Of a stretch of DNA of 22,997 nucleotides, positions 13,997 through 22,700 are shown piece by piece. The notes below the pieces were generated by a model. The model ran no database searches, was not told where the DNA came from, and saw only the letters and a program-made list of their open reading frames with translations. Positions within the stretch are counted from its first letter, which is position 1. Each line of letters starts with the position of its first letter. Origin of the DNA: CAYMDD01 sp964409675 (GTDB taxonomy: Bacteria; Pseudomonadota; Alphaproteobacteria; Rickettsiales; SXRF01); assembly GCA_964409675.1 (NCBI GenBank), contig CAYPEF010000018.1, forward strand, positions 1 to 22,997. Direction: 5' to 3'. The position numbers were made by a program, and so were the translations under genes.

Positions 13997-14998
13997 TTAT
14001 TGCAGGAACGGGCTGGGGAAAATGGTTTCCTGCGCCAGCCGCTGCTCCTGCAGGCGCTTGACATGCCGGTAGGGTTTTTCCAGGGGGGAATGTGCGTCCT
14101 TGCATGGCATATGGACTGGTTCGCGGAACATCGCCTCATAACGTTTATATTCCGGTAGCTGTTCGGCGCCCTGCTCATAAGCGATAAAGCTGATAATGCC
14201 CGGCTGCAACTCGCCCCGGTTCACCGCTTCCGTCAGGCGTGCAATGCGCAAAACCGGTTCGTACTTGTCTACTACGTCATTTTTCTGCGCGAGTGTCAGA
14301 TGTTCGAACGGCTTGCCGTGTTTGCGCGTAATTTCCGCCTGCAACTCCGGCCTCGCTTCCGTGAATACGCTGAATATCTCGGAAGGTTGCAGCGTGCGCG
14401 TCTTGACCTGCTCGGCCAGGTGCATCAGCCGGTGGCAGACCGTATGCTCTTCCGGCTTGCCCAGGATCAGCTCGCCGGTGGACTGCACCATGTTGCGGAT
14501 CGCCATATAACCGATGCCGACCAGACCAAGCTGCACGACGGTCGGCAGCGCCGTATGAATATCCGAGGCAGCGGCAGCCACCAGTAAGCCGCAGGTAATC
14601 AGTGAAGAAGCGAAACTGACGCCGATTCTGAAATTCTGTTCGTATTTGTAGTCGGCCAGCTGCGTTTTGAAAGCCTGTATATTGTCACCGCCCCGTTCCG
14701 CCGGCAGCGCTGCCCGATGTACATCTTCCGCCGTCACCTGTTCGGGGGTTTTGCCATGCAGCGCGCTCAGCTCTTCTTTGTAGAAAGCGGCAAGGTCTTT
14801 CTGCTTGGTACGCCGTTCCAGATAGGCCTGCGCCGTGGAGAGCGAAGTGCCGACAATGCCGGTAGCGATAAAAGCAACACTTTTCCACGTCGCCGCCTCC
14901 GGCAGGGTGGATGCGGCCAGGCAGACGCCGATCAGGAAACGGCGGGCATTGGCGATATATTCGCTCTTGCCTATCTGATCGAGCCAGGTTTCTTTCAT
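13997..14998 (-). CDS. Unrecognised membrane protein with large soluble tail
   Basis: A 333-residue protein I do not recognise. Hydrophobic stretches lie about residues 21-33, 39-58, 124-143 and 151-168, in two pairs separated by a charged segment (about 61-122, ERRTKQKDLAAFYKEEL and onward). The C-terminal half (about 170-333) is soluble, rich in Glu, Arg and Lys, and probably helical. No enzyme or binding motif is visible. Start: an ATG with GGAAGA close upstream, a weak ribosome site. Codon and base use resemble the neighbours, so it looks like a real gene. It is convergent with the metal-sensor-like gene (6 bases apart) and stands alone behind a weak candidate promoter. It could be a lineage-specific or accessory protein. 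Confidence 0.75.
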   Translation of the reverse strand: MKETWLDQIGKSEYIANARRFLIGVCLAASTLPEAATWKSVAFIATGIVGTSLSTAQAYLERRTKQKDLAAFYKEELSALHGKTPEQVTAEDVHRAALPAERGGDNIQAFKTQLADYKYEQNFRIGVSFASSLITCGLLVAAAASDIHTALPTVVQLGLVGIGYMAIRNMVQSTGELILGKPEEHTVCHRLMHLAEQVKTRTLQPSEIFSVFTEARPELQAEITRKHGKPFEHLTLAQKNDVVDKYEPVLRIARLTEAVNRGELQPGIISFIAYEQGAEQLPEYKRYEAMFREPVHMPCKDAHSPLEKPYRHVKRLQEQRLAQETIFPSPFLQ

Positions 14999-15015
14999 GT
15001 CTTCCGTGTTTCCCC

Positions 15016-15053
15016 GTCATCTCCGGTCGATGCTATGCATCGCCGAGGACGAC
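15016..15053. repeat. Imperfect GTCATC-type hairpin repeat
   Basis: The left arm (15016-15033) and right arm (15037-15053) pair around a TAT loop, with an exact inner stem CGATGC/GCATCG and an outer stem with mismatches (GTCATC against GACGAC). The GTCATC edge and size match the other repeats. It lies in the leader of the unrecognised membrane gene. Confidence 0.5.
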
Positions 15054-15083
15054 AATATATATTTCGCGTGAAGGTACTGTAAC
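15054..15083 (-). promoter_or_regulatory. Weak candidate promoter of the membrane-protein gene
   Basis: On the minus strand, GTTACA (15078-15083), 18-bp spacer, TATATT (15054-15059). Initiation near 15047 would place the 15016-15053 hairpin in the mRNA leader. The hexamer matches are modest. Confidence 0.3.
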
Positions 15084-15164
15084 ATATGAACAGGCAGGGA
15101 AAATGTGAAAATTGCGTGAAATAGGGGTGAATGCCGAAAAGTATGGGCTTATCAATTATTTATG

Positions 15165-15180
15165 GCGCTACTGGTAGCGC
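15165..15180 (-). other. Hairpin over the macB permease stop codon
   Basis: GCGCTAC/GTAGCGC form a 7-bp inverted repeat with two central bases, so the practical loop is four. It includes the TAG stop. The downstream minus-strand tail (CATAAATAATTG) is AT-rich but lacks a T-run, so it is at best a weak terminator or a 3' end protector. Confidence 0.3.
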
Positions 15181-16400
15181 AGCGCCTCAATCGGGCTTAA
15201 ACGGGCGGCCTGCTGGGCGGGGTAATAGCCGAAGAAAATGCCCACCGACGCCGAGACGATGAAGGAGAGCACCAGCGACATGACACTGACCTCCGTATCG
15301 ATATCGAACCCCCAACTGGCAATATAGGCTCCGCCGATGCCGAGCATCATGCCGATTAGCCCGCCGGTAATCGAGATGATCACCGCCTCCAGCAGGAATT
15401 GCAGCAAAATATCGCGGTCATAGGAGCCGATGGCCTTGCGGATGCCGATCTCGCGCGTGCGCTCGGTGACCGATACCAGCATGATATTCATGATGCCGAT
15501 ACCGCCAACCAGCAGCGAAATGGAGGCGATGGAGCCGAGCAGGATCGACATGGTCTGCCCTGCACTCTCGGCGCTTTCGGCCACGGCAGTTAAGTTGCGG
15601 ATAGTGAAATCGTCATCCACGTCCTCGGCCAGGCGGTGGCGTGAGCGCAGCATATCGCGCATGGAACGCTCCAGCCGGTTCATCGCTTCCGAGGACTCGG
15701 CTTTTACCATGATCATGCGCACCGTGTCGCGGAAGAATCCGCCGAACAGCTTGCGCTGCGCGGTGGTAAGCGGGATCAGGATCACATCGTCCTGGTCCTG
15801 GCCGTTCAGGCTTTGACCCTTGGTGGCCAGTACGCCCACAATATCGAAGGGGATGTTTTTGATGCGGATGGTTTTTCCCACCGGGTCTTCGCCGTCGGCG
15901 AATAAATTCTGCTGCACGGTGGTGCCGATCAGCGCCACGTTCGAGGCGGAGCGGTTATCGGCCTCGGTGAAATTGGCGCCGCGGGCAAGCGCCCATTCAC
16001 GCACCGAGAGAAAATCCGGTCCCACGCCATACACGCTGGTGTTCCAGTTCTGGGCATTATAAACCGCCTGCGCCGCGCCCGGCGAGATGGCAGAGACGGC
16101 AGCCGCACCCGGTAATCCGGCAATATCCTGTGCATCCTGCGCTTTCAGGCTCTGCGCTGAGCCGGAACCCATGCGCACGCCGCTGGAACTGGTAGAACCG
16201 GCATAAATCACGAACAGATTGCTGCCCATAGAGGCGATGGATGCCTTGATCTTCGCTTGCGCACCTTCGCCGATGGCCAGCATCAGCACCACGGAAGTCA
16301 CGCCGATGATGATGCCGAGCATGGTCAGGAAACTGCGCATCTTCGTGGCCCCCATCGAGACCCAGGCTTCATGCAGGATGGAGGCGCGTTTCATGCTCAT
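15168..16400 (-). CDS. macB: MacB-type ABC transporter permease
   Basis: The membrane half of a MacB-like mechanotransmission ABC transporter, 410 residues. The first membrane helix lies about residues 22-43, followed by a large periplasmic MacB_PCD domain (about 45-280) and a C-terminal FtsX-type part with three helices (about 284-310, 335-360, 370-392). The conserved cytoplasmic loop RTREIGIRKAIG links TM2 and TM3. The ending SPIEALRYQ is typical. In E. coli MacB the ATPase is fused to the permease; here it is encoded by the preceding gene with an ATGA overlap. The transporter drives substrates from the periplasm through MacA and TolC rather than pumping from the cytoplasm. Confidence 0.93.
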   Translation of the reverse strand: MSMKRASILHEAWVSMGATKMRSFLTMLGIIIGVTSVVLMLAIGEGAQAKIKASIASMGSNLFVIYAGSTSSSGVRMGSGSAQSLKAQDAQDIAGLPGAAAVSAISPGAAQAVYNAQNWNTSVYGVGPDFLSVREWALARGANFTEADNRSASNVALIGTTVQQNLFADGEDPVGKTIRIKNIPFDIVGVLATKGQSLNGQDQDDVILIPLTTAQRKLFGGFFRDTVRMIMVKAESSEAMNRLERSMRDMLRSRHRLAEDVDDDFTIRNLTAVAESAESAGQTMSILLGSIASISLLVGGIGIMNIMLVSVTERTREIGIRKAIGSYDRDILLQFLLEAVIISITGGLIGMMLGIGGAYIASWGFDIDTEVSVMSLVLSFIVSASVGIFFGYYPAQQAARLSPIEALRYQ

Positions 16401-17134
16401 GCGCGCAATCCCTCCAGCGTGACGGGGCCGTCATAGACGACGATGCCGTCATGGAATTTCACCAGCCGCTTGGCGGAAAGCGCAATATCCGGCTCGTGGG
16501 TGACCAGGATGATGCTGATATTATCCTTGGCGTTCAGTTCGCTCAGCAGCGTCATGATCTCGGCGCTGGTGGTGGAGTCGAGATTGCCGGTAGGCTCATC
16601 GGCCAGAATTACGCGCGGGTGGTTGGCGAGCGCCCGGGCAATCGCCACGCGCTGCTGCTGGCCGCCTGAAAGCTGGTTGGGAAGCGATGACAGCCGGTGC
16701 GACAATCCCACCTTCTCCAGCATCTCGCGGCTGCGTTCCTGCCATTCCTCGCGGGGCTTTCCGGCGCAGATCAGCGGCATGCCGACATTATCCAGCGCTG
16801 TGCGGCGCGGCAGCAGGTTGAATCCCTGAAAGACGAAGCCGAGCACGCGGTTGCGCAGCTCCGCCGTTTGGTCGGCATCCAGCTGGCTGACATCCTGCCC
16901 GTTCAGATGATATTCCCCGGAGCTCTGGCTATCAAGGCAGCCGAGGATATTCATGAAAGTGGACTTGCCAGAGCCGCTTGGCCCCATAATGGCGACGAAC
17001 TCGCCTTCCTTGATGGTAAGGTTAATATCCTTCAGCACCGGCGTGATGACGCCCGCATCGCTTTCATAATGCTTGAACAGATGCGCGATGCTGACCAGCG
17101 TTGGTTTGGAAGGGGAAGGCGGCGGGCTGTTCAT
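16397..17134 (-). CDS. MacB-type ABC transporter ATP-binding protein
   Basis: A 245-residue ATPase of the MacB/LolD group. Walker A is GPSGSGKST (51-59), the Q-loop Gln is Q103, the signature is LSGGQ (155-159), Walker B is VILADE (175-180) and the switch His is H213 (LVTHEPD). The N-terminus has a Pro/Ser-rich extension of about 12 residues. It starts 4 bases after the macA stop and its end overlaps the permease start by 4 bases, so it powers that permease. LolD was considered, but the macA and tolC neighbours favour MacAB. Confidence 0.94.
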   Translation of the reverse strand: MNSPPPSPSKPTLVSIAHLFKHYESDAGVITPVLKDINLTIKEGEFVAIMGPSGSGKSTFMNILGCLDSQSSGEYHLNGQDVSQLDADQTAELRNRVLGFVFQGFNLLPRRTALDNVGMPLICAGKPREEWQERSREMLEKVGLSHRLSSLPNQLSGGQQQRVAIARALANHPRVILADEPTGNLDSTTSAEIMTLLSELNAKDNISIILVTHEPDIALSAKRLVKFHDGIVVYDGPVTLEGLRA

Positions 17135-17138
17135 GTGG

Positions 17139-18305
17139 CTAGAATCTTGGCGGGCGTCCGCCGATGCCGCCGGGCTTGGTGCCGGGCAGGGCGTTGGCGT
17201 TCTTGCGCGCGGGCAGGATCTCCTCAGTGATCAGCGGATCGCCTTCCTTCAGTTCACCACCGGTGATTTCGGTGAACTTGCCGTCGGTAAGGCCGGTTTT
17301 CACCGGCACCGGAGCGGGCGCGCCGTTCTTCAGCAGATATACTGTGCGCATGCCTTCCTTGCGGTCGCCGGCCTGCGGCTTTTTCACCTCGCTCGGGCGG
17401 TAGCTGAGGGCGCTGTTGGGGATGCGAAGCACATCCTTATGCTCGGCGCTGACCAGCGTGAGAAATGCCGTCATCCCCGGCAGGAGCGCCAGATCGGCGT
17501 TATCCACGTCGATCACTACGTTATAGGTAACGACGTTTTGCATCACCGTCGGGTTCAGGCGCACCTGGCGCACTATGCCGGTGAATTTACGGTCCGGGAA
17601 TGCATCCACGCTGAAACGCGTTTCCATGCCAGGCTTGGCAGAGTTGATATCGGCTTCGGACATGCTGGAATAAATCTGCATCTTGCGCAAATCCTGCGCG
17701 ATTTTAAACAGCGTTGGCGTCTGGAAGCTGGAAGCGACGGTTTGGCCGACCTCGATTTCGCGCGAGATGATAATGCCCGCCACTGGCGACTTGATCTGCG
17801 TATAGCTGAGGTTGATTTTCTGCTGCTCCACCTGCCCCTGCGTGATTTTCACCTGTGAGGAGGCAGATTGCAAATCCGTCTCCGCCCGCTCCAGGTCGGC
17901 CTTGGGTACGAAATCATGCTCAAATAGCGCTTTCGTGCGCTGGTAATTGGATTGCGCGAGCCTCAGCGAAGCTTCCGCCGAGCGCAGGCTGGCTTCCGTC
18001 TGCGCCAGCTGGGCGATAATGGGGGACTGGTCGATCTCGGCGAGCAGTTGGCCTTCTTTCACGTTATCATTGAAATCCGCATGCACGGCGGTGACGATGC
18101 CCGACACTTGCGTGCCTACGCTTACCACCGTCACCGGGCTGAGCGTGCCGCTGGCAGAGACGGCCTCGGCCACGTCGCCGCGGTCGGGCTGCGCGGTGAT
18201 ATACTGGATGGGTGCTTCTGAAAAGAAGATCAGCTTTACTGCGCCCGCGAGCGCGATCAGCAGCAACAGGATCAGGATGCGTATGCGTTTAGTACGTTTT
18301 TTCAT
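17139..18305 (-). CDS. macA: MacA-type periplasmic adaptor (membrane fusion protein)
   Basis: A 388-residue adaptor linking the MacB pump to TolC. A basic N-terminus (MKKRTKRIR) leads into one membrane helix (about residues 9-28) with no lipobox. The lipoyl halves (VGTQVSGIVTAVHADFNDNV and SPVAGIIISREIEVGQTV) flank a helical hairpin (about 95-165) rich in Ala, Gln and Ser. Barrel and membrane-proximal domains follow. The tail is Gly/Pro-rich (about 372-388). Its ATG overlaps the tolC stop (ATGA), and the ATPase gene begins 4 bases after its stop. This tight order makes a MacA role more likely than an RND adaptor. Confidence 0.92.
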   Translation of the reverse strand: MKKRTKRIRILILLLLIALAGAVKLIFFSEAPIQYITAQPDRGDVAEAVSASGTLSPVTVVSVGTQVSGIVTAVHADFNDNVKEGQLLAEIDQSPIIAQLAQTEASLRSAEASLRLAQSNYQRTKALFEHDFVPKADLERAETDLQSASSQVKITQGQVEQQKINLSYTQIKSPVAGIIISREIEVGQTVASSFQTPTLFKIAQDLRKMQIYSSMSEADINSAKPGMETRFSVDAFPDRKFTGIVRQVRLNPTVMQNVVTYNVVIDVDNADLALLPGMTAFLTLVSAEHKDVLRIPNSALSYRPSEVKKPQAGDRKEGMRTVYLLKNGAPAPVPVKTGLTDGKFTEITGGELKEGDPLITEEILPARKNANALPGTKPGGIGGRPPRF

Positions 18306-19690
18306 GAGGTTCCTTCAATCTGCCTGCGGTCGAGCAGGCCGGTGGCGCGCAATAAATCCGCCTTGGCGATCAGCCAGTTATATTCGGCCTGCACGCGTTG
18401 CTGGCGCGCGCTGGCCAGCTGCGCCTGCGCGTTTAAAAGCTCGGTGATGCTGCCCGCGCCCGCCTTGTAGCGCCCGAGCGCCACTTCCTCGGCGCGGCTG
18501 GCGCTGGAGAGCAGCGTATCGGTCATTTTCAGCGTCTGCTGCGAGGTTTTATAGTTGCTCCAGCTGCGCCAGACGTCAAGCAGCACGTTGTTGCGCGTCT
18601 GCTCGAACCCGGCGGCTTGCGCGGCGTAGGATTGTTTCGCTGCCTCGATACGGTAGCTGTCGGAAAATCCCGAGAATAGCGGGATACTGACGCTCGCGCT
18701 GATCGAGCTGCTGAAGCTGTTATCGCCGCGCCCGGCATTGACAAAGCTGTAATCCCGCCCGGCGCTGATGCTGACCGTGGGCAGCCCCGCCGAACGGGCG
18801 CTGTTGATGCCGATGCGGCTGCTTTCCACCTGCGCGGCGCTGGCCGCCAGATCGGGCCGGGAGCGCTTGGCTTCCTCCAGCAGGGCTTCCACCTCCTCGC
18901 TGAAGCTGGCGTTCAGGGATTTCGGCGCTTCTTCCGAAATGGCAAACGGCGCGGAGGGGGAAATGCCCAGTGCGTTGGCAAGCGTGCCCTTGCTGATGGT
19001 AGCCTGGTTATCAGCTTGCTCCTGGCTCAGCAGGGCCTGCGCGTAAGTGGTTTCCGCCTGCAACTGGTCGGACTTGGTGGCGGCGCCCAGCACATAGCGC
19101 AAATTCGCCGCTTCCACGCTGGCCTCGGCGGATTTCACGCTAAGCTCGGCGGCGGCGGCGGCGGTCTTTGCCGAGTAATGCTGGTAATAGGCCTGAATGA
19201 CGCTGAACAACACGCTTTGCAGCGTGGCGTTGCGCGAATAATCGGCGGCAATCAGTGCTTGTTTAGTGGATTCCACCGCCGCGTTGCGCCCGCCAAAATC
19301 GAACAACAGATAGCTTAGCGACACACCACTGGAGGAACTGGTGCCCGCCGAGCGGAAACCCGGCGAGGCGCTGAATGAACGGCCAATGCCGGCGGAGCCG
19401 TTCAGCGAAGGGATATAGGAGGAGCGGGCGCTGCCGAGGTTTGCTGCCTGCGCGAGCAGGGTCGCCCAGCTCTGGCGCGTCTGCGGGTTGTTGCACAGCG
19501 CAAGGTTTACGGCATCGCCGAGCGTCAGCGCCTTGTCCAGGCTCAGCTCCGGCCCGCAGGGCTGCGGCGCGGAGGAGGTGATGAGCTTGCGGGTTTGCAG
19601 CGGGTCGTCGAGCAGCATCGCGCGCGCGTCCGTGAAGCAGGCGCAGGCGCAGGCCAGAAAATACAGGTGGCGGGCAGCAGACCGAAACAC
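18302..19690 (-). CDS. TolC-family outer-membrane efflux protein
   Basis: Outer-membrane channel, 462 residues from a GTG start. The signal peptide is unusual, with alternating Ala and Cys (LACACACF) before a DARA-M cleavage region; it may be an ordinary signal, as no clean lipobox is present. Mature C45 and C66 (PCGPEL and LCNNPQTRQSWA) are characteristic of one TolC subgroup and may form a disulfide. Two outer-membrane efflux repeats follow, ending AQLASARQQRVQAEYNWLIAKADLLRATG. The GTG lacks a clear ribosome site and the predicted leader is only about 15 bases, so the start is the least certain part. It is the first gene of tolC-macA-macB(ATPase)-macB(permease) and may also serve the RND pump upstream. 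Confidence 0.92.
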   Translation of the reverse strand: MFRSAARHLYFLACACACFTDARAMLLDDPLQTRKLITSSAPQPCGPELSLDKALTLGDAVNLALCNNPQTRQSWATLLAQAANLGSARSSYIPSLNGSAGIGRSFSASPGFRSAGTSSSSGVSLSYLLFDFGGRNAAVESTKQALIAADYSRNATLQSVLFSVIQAYYQHYSAKTAAAAAELSVKSAEASVEAANLRYVLGAATKSDQLQAETTYAQALLSQEQADNQATISKGTLANALGISPSAPFAISEEAPKSLNASFSEEVEALLEEAKRSRPDLAASAAQVESSRIGINSARSAGLPTVSISAGRDYSFVNAGRGDNSFSSSISASVSIPLFSGFSDSYRIEAAKQSYAAQAAGFEQTRNNVLLDVWRSWSNYKTSQQTLKMTDTLLSSASRAEEVALGRYKAGAGSITELLNAQAQLASARQQRVQAEYNWLIAKADLLRATGLLDRRQIEGTS

Positions 19691-19712
19691 AAAAAAAGCC
19701 GTTACTATCAGT

Positions 19713-19741
19713 AAAATACAGCCTTCACTATAGCGTGTAAA
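19713..19741 (-). promoter_or_regulatory. Candidate promoter of the tolC-macAB operon
   Basis: On the minus strand, TTTACA (19736-19741, 5 of 6), 17-bp spacer, TATTTT (19713-19718, 4 of 6), in the 109-base gap behind the RND gene. Transcription would start near 19706, just before the tolC GTG. This suggests the MacAB operon can be expressed apart from the RND pump. Confidence 0.5.
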
Positions 19742-19799
19742 TATTAAGCATTAGCTTCGTTAAAGTTAATAATCTCTATATGCTACAGGTTCCCTTTGC

Positions 19800-22700
19800 T
19801 CAGGAAGCAACTGCCGGGATGGCCTTTTTCTTCTGGTATTCTATCCACATAGCAATAAACAGCAACGGCACGAATACGCCGAGCAGGATGATCAGCGCCA
19901 CCGCCAGAAACCGGTTGCGCGGAGCCAGCCCGTGCAGCCAGTGCTGCACCTCCTCCAGCCCGATATAAACCACCGGCGTAATGTAGAGCGTCAGCAATTG
20001 CGAGGTGAGCAGACCGCCCACCACGGCAATGCCAAGCGGCTGGCGCAGCTCTGCGCCCGCGCCCAAGCCCAGCGCAATCGGCAATGTGCCGAAAATGGCC
20101 GCCATGGTGGTCATGAGAATCGGGCGGAAACGCAGTAGGCAGGCCTGGTAAATGGCGTCTTCCGCTTCCTTGCCCTCATGGCGGGCGTTGATGGCGAAAT
20201 CGATCATCATGATGGCGTTTTTCTTCACGATGCCGATCAGCAGGATAATGCCGACAATCGCGATTACGCTCAAATCCATCGTGGTGCCGCCCCAGAACGA
20301 GCGTAGCCAGCCGACCAGCTCAATCGCCAGCACCGCGCCGATGCCGGCGGACGGCAGGCCGGAGAGAATCGTTACCGGGTGGATGAAGCTCTCATAGAGC
20401 ATGCCAAGAATAATATAGATCACGATAATGGCGATCAGGATCAGCATGCCTTGCCCCTCGGCCGCGGCCTGGAACACCTGCGCCGTGCCCTGGAAATTGC
20501 CGCTGATGCTCTCAGGCAGTTTCATGTCGCGCTCGATAGTGTGGATGCGCTCCACCGCTTGGCTCAGACTCATCTCCGGCGAGAGGTTGAAGGAGATGGT
20601 GACGGCAGGCAGCTGGCCCTGATGGTTCACCGAGAGCGGCCCCAGCTGGCGCTTGATGGAGGCCAGCGCATCTAGCGGCACCAGCTTGCCGGTGTTGCCG
20701 CGCAGGTAAAGCTGGCCCACCGATTCCGGCGATTGCTGGAACTCGGGCGCCACTTCCACGATCACCGCGTAATCGTTGGAGGGCGTATAGAGGCTTGCCA
20801 CCTGCGCGTTGCCGTAGGCGGCGTAAAGTCCCTGGCGTATCAGGTCATAATCGAGGCCGAGGCTGGCGGCGCGCTGCTGGTCCACCTGCACGCTGGCTTG
20901 CAGGCTTTTAAGCTGTAAATCCGATGTCACATCCTGAAAGCCGCGCTCCTTGGTGAGAGTTTGCGTGAGCTTGTCCGACCATTGGTAAAGCTCCTGCAAA
21001 TCATTGCCTTGCAGCGTATATTGGTACAGGCTCTTGCTCAACCGCCCGCCGATCTGGATATTCTGCACCGGCTGCATGAACACGTTGATGCCGCCCACCT
21101 GCGTGGTGGATTTGCGCAGGCGCTGGATGATGTCATTGGCGGAGGCGCGCGTATCGCGCGGCTTCAGGCCGATGAAAAGCCGCCCCGTGTTTAACGCGCC
21201 GCGCCCGCCGCCCACGGCGTAGAATACCGTATCCACCGCCGGGTCGGAGCGCACGATTTCGGCCACCTGCTTCTGCTTGGCGACCATCGCGTCGTAGGAG
21301 ATATCCTGCGCCGCTTCCGTCTGGCCGAAGATGAAGCCGGTATCCTCCAGCGGGAAGAAGCCTTTCTTCGCATCCATGAACATATACAGGCTGATAAAGA
21401 GCGTCGCCACGGTCACGCCGAGAATGGAAAGCCGGTGGCGCAGGCACCATTGCAGCGAGCGGTCATAATGGCTGTGCAACCAGCGGAAGGCATCTTCCAT
21501 TGCGCGGTCGAAGCGGCTTTCCTGCGCATGCGAGTCGGCTTTCAGCAGGCGGCTGCACAGCATGGGCGTGAGTGTCAGCGAGACAAAGCCGGAAACCAGA
21601 ATAGCGAAGCTGATGGTGACGGCGAATTCATGGAACAGCCTTCCCACAATGCCGCCCATGAACAGCACCGGGATAAACACCGCCACCAGCGAGAAGGTGA
21701 TGGAGATGATGGTAAAGCCGATCTCACGGGCACCTTTCAGCGCCGCATCGAACGGCTTCATGCCTTCTTCAATATAACGGACGATATTCTCCAGCATCAC
21801 AATCGCATCGTCCACCACAAAGCCGACGCAGAGGGTGAGCGCCATCAGCGACACGTTATTGATGGAGAACCCAAACAGGCTCATTCCGCCATAGGTGGCA
21901 ACAATCGAAAGCGGCACGGCAAGTGCCGGAATGGCGGTGGCGCGCGCATTATGCAGGAACAGGTAAATCACCCCGATCACCAGCGCGATGGTGAGAACCA
22001 GCGTAATCTGTACGTCATGCACCGAGCTTTTCACCGAGACGGAGCGGTCGAACATCGGCGTTAAATCCACCGAGGCCGGGAGCTGGCTTTTAAACACCGG
22101 CAGGAGTTTGCGCACATTCTCCACCACTTCGATGGTGTTGGCGTCCGGCTGGCGCTGGATGGCGACTACCACGGTTTTCTTGCCGTTGATATAGGCGGTG
22201 GAACGGTTATCCTGCACGTCGTCCAGCACGGTGCCGAGGTCTTTCAGCCGCACCGGCGCGCCGTTTCGCCATACCGCCACCAGCTCGCGGAAACCCGCCG
22301 CGTCCGACGGCTGACCGGCAATCTGCAAATTATATAATTGCTTCGGCCCGCTGATGACGCCAACCGGCGCATTCGAGGCCGCTGCGGCAATGGCTTTGTT
22401 CATCTCGTCGAAGCTTATATCCTGCGCGGCGAGCTTGCTGGGGTCGAGCCGGATGCGCACGGCATATTTCTGCTCGCCGTAGATCACCACCTGCGCCACG
22501 CCGGGAAGCGTGGAGAGGCGCTGGCCGATCAGCGTGTCGGCATATTCATTGACCTGCGACAGCGGCAGCGTGTCGGAGGAGACGGCCACGAACAGCACCG
22601 GCTGGTCGGCGGGATTGACCTTGCGGAAGGAGGGCGGCGTGGTCATTTCCTTGGGCAGGCGGCGCAGCGTGGCGGAAATGGCTGTCTGCACGTCCAGCGC

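Noticed and set aside
15084..15119. Tiny open frame with a CxxC pair (about 11 codons) before macB/the membrane-protein gene
   Set aside because: Very short, no ribosome site and no sign of coding constraint.
19728..19733. TATAGT (minus strand) as the tolC -10 element
   Set aside because: No -35-like hexamer at 15-18 bp; the TTTACA-17-TATTTT pair fits better.
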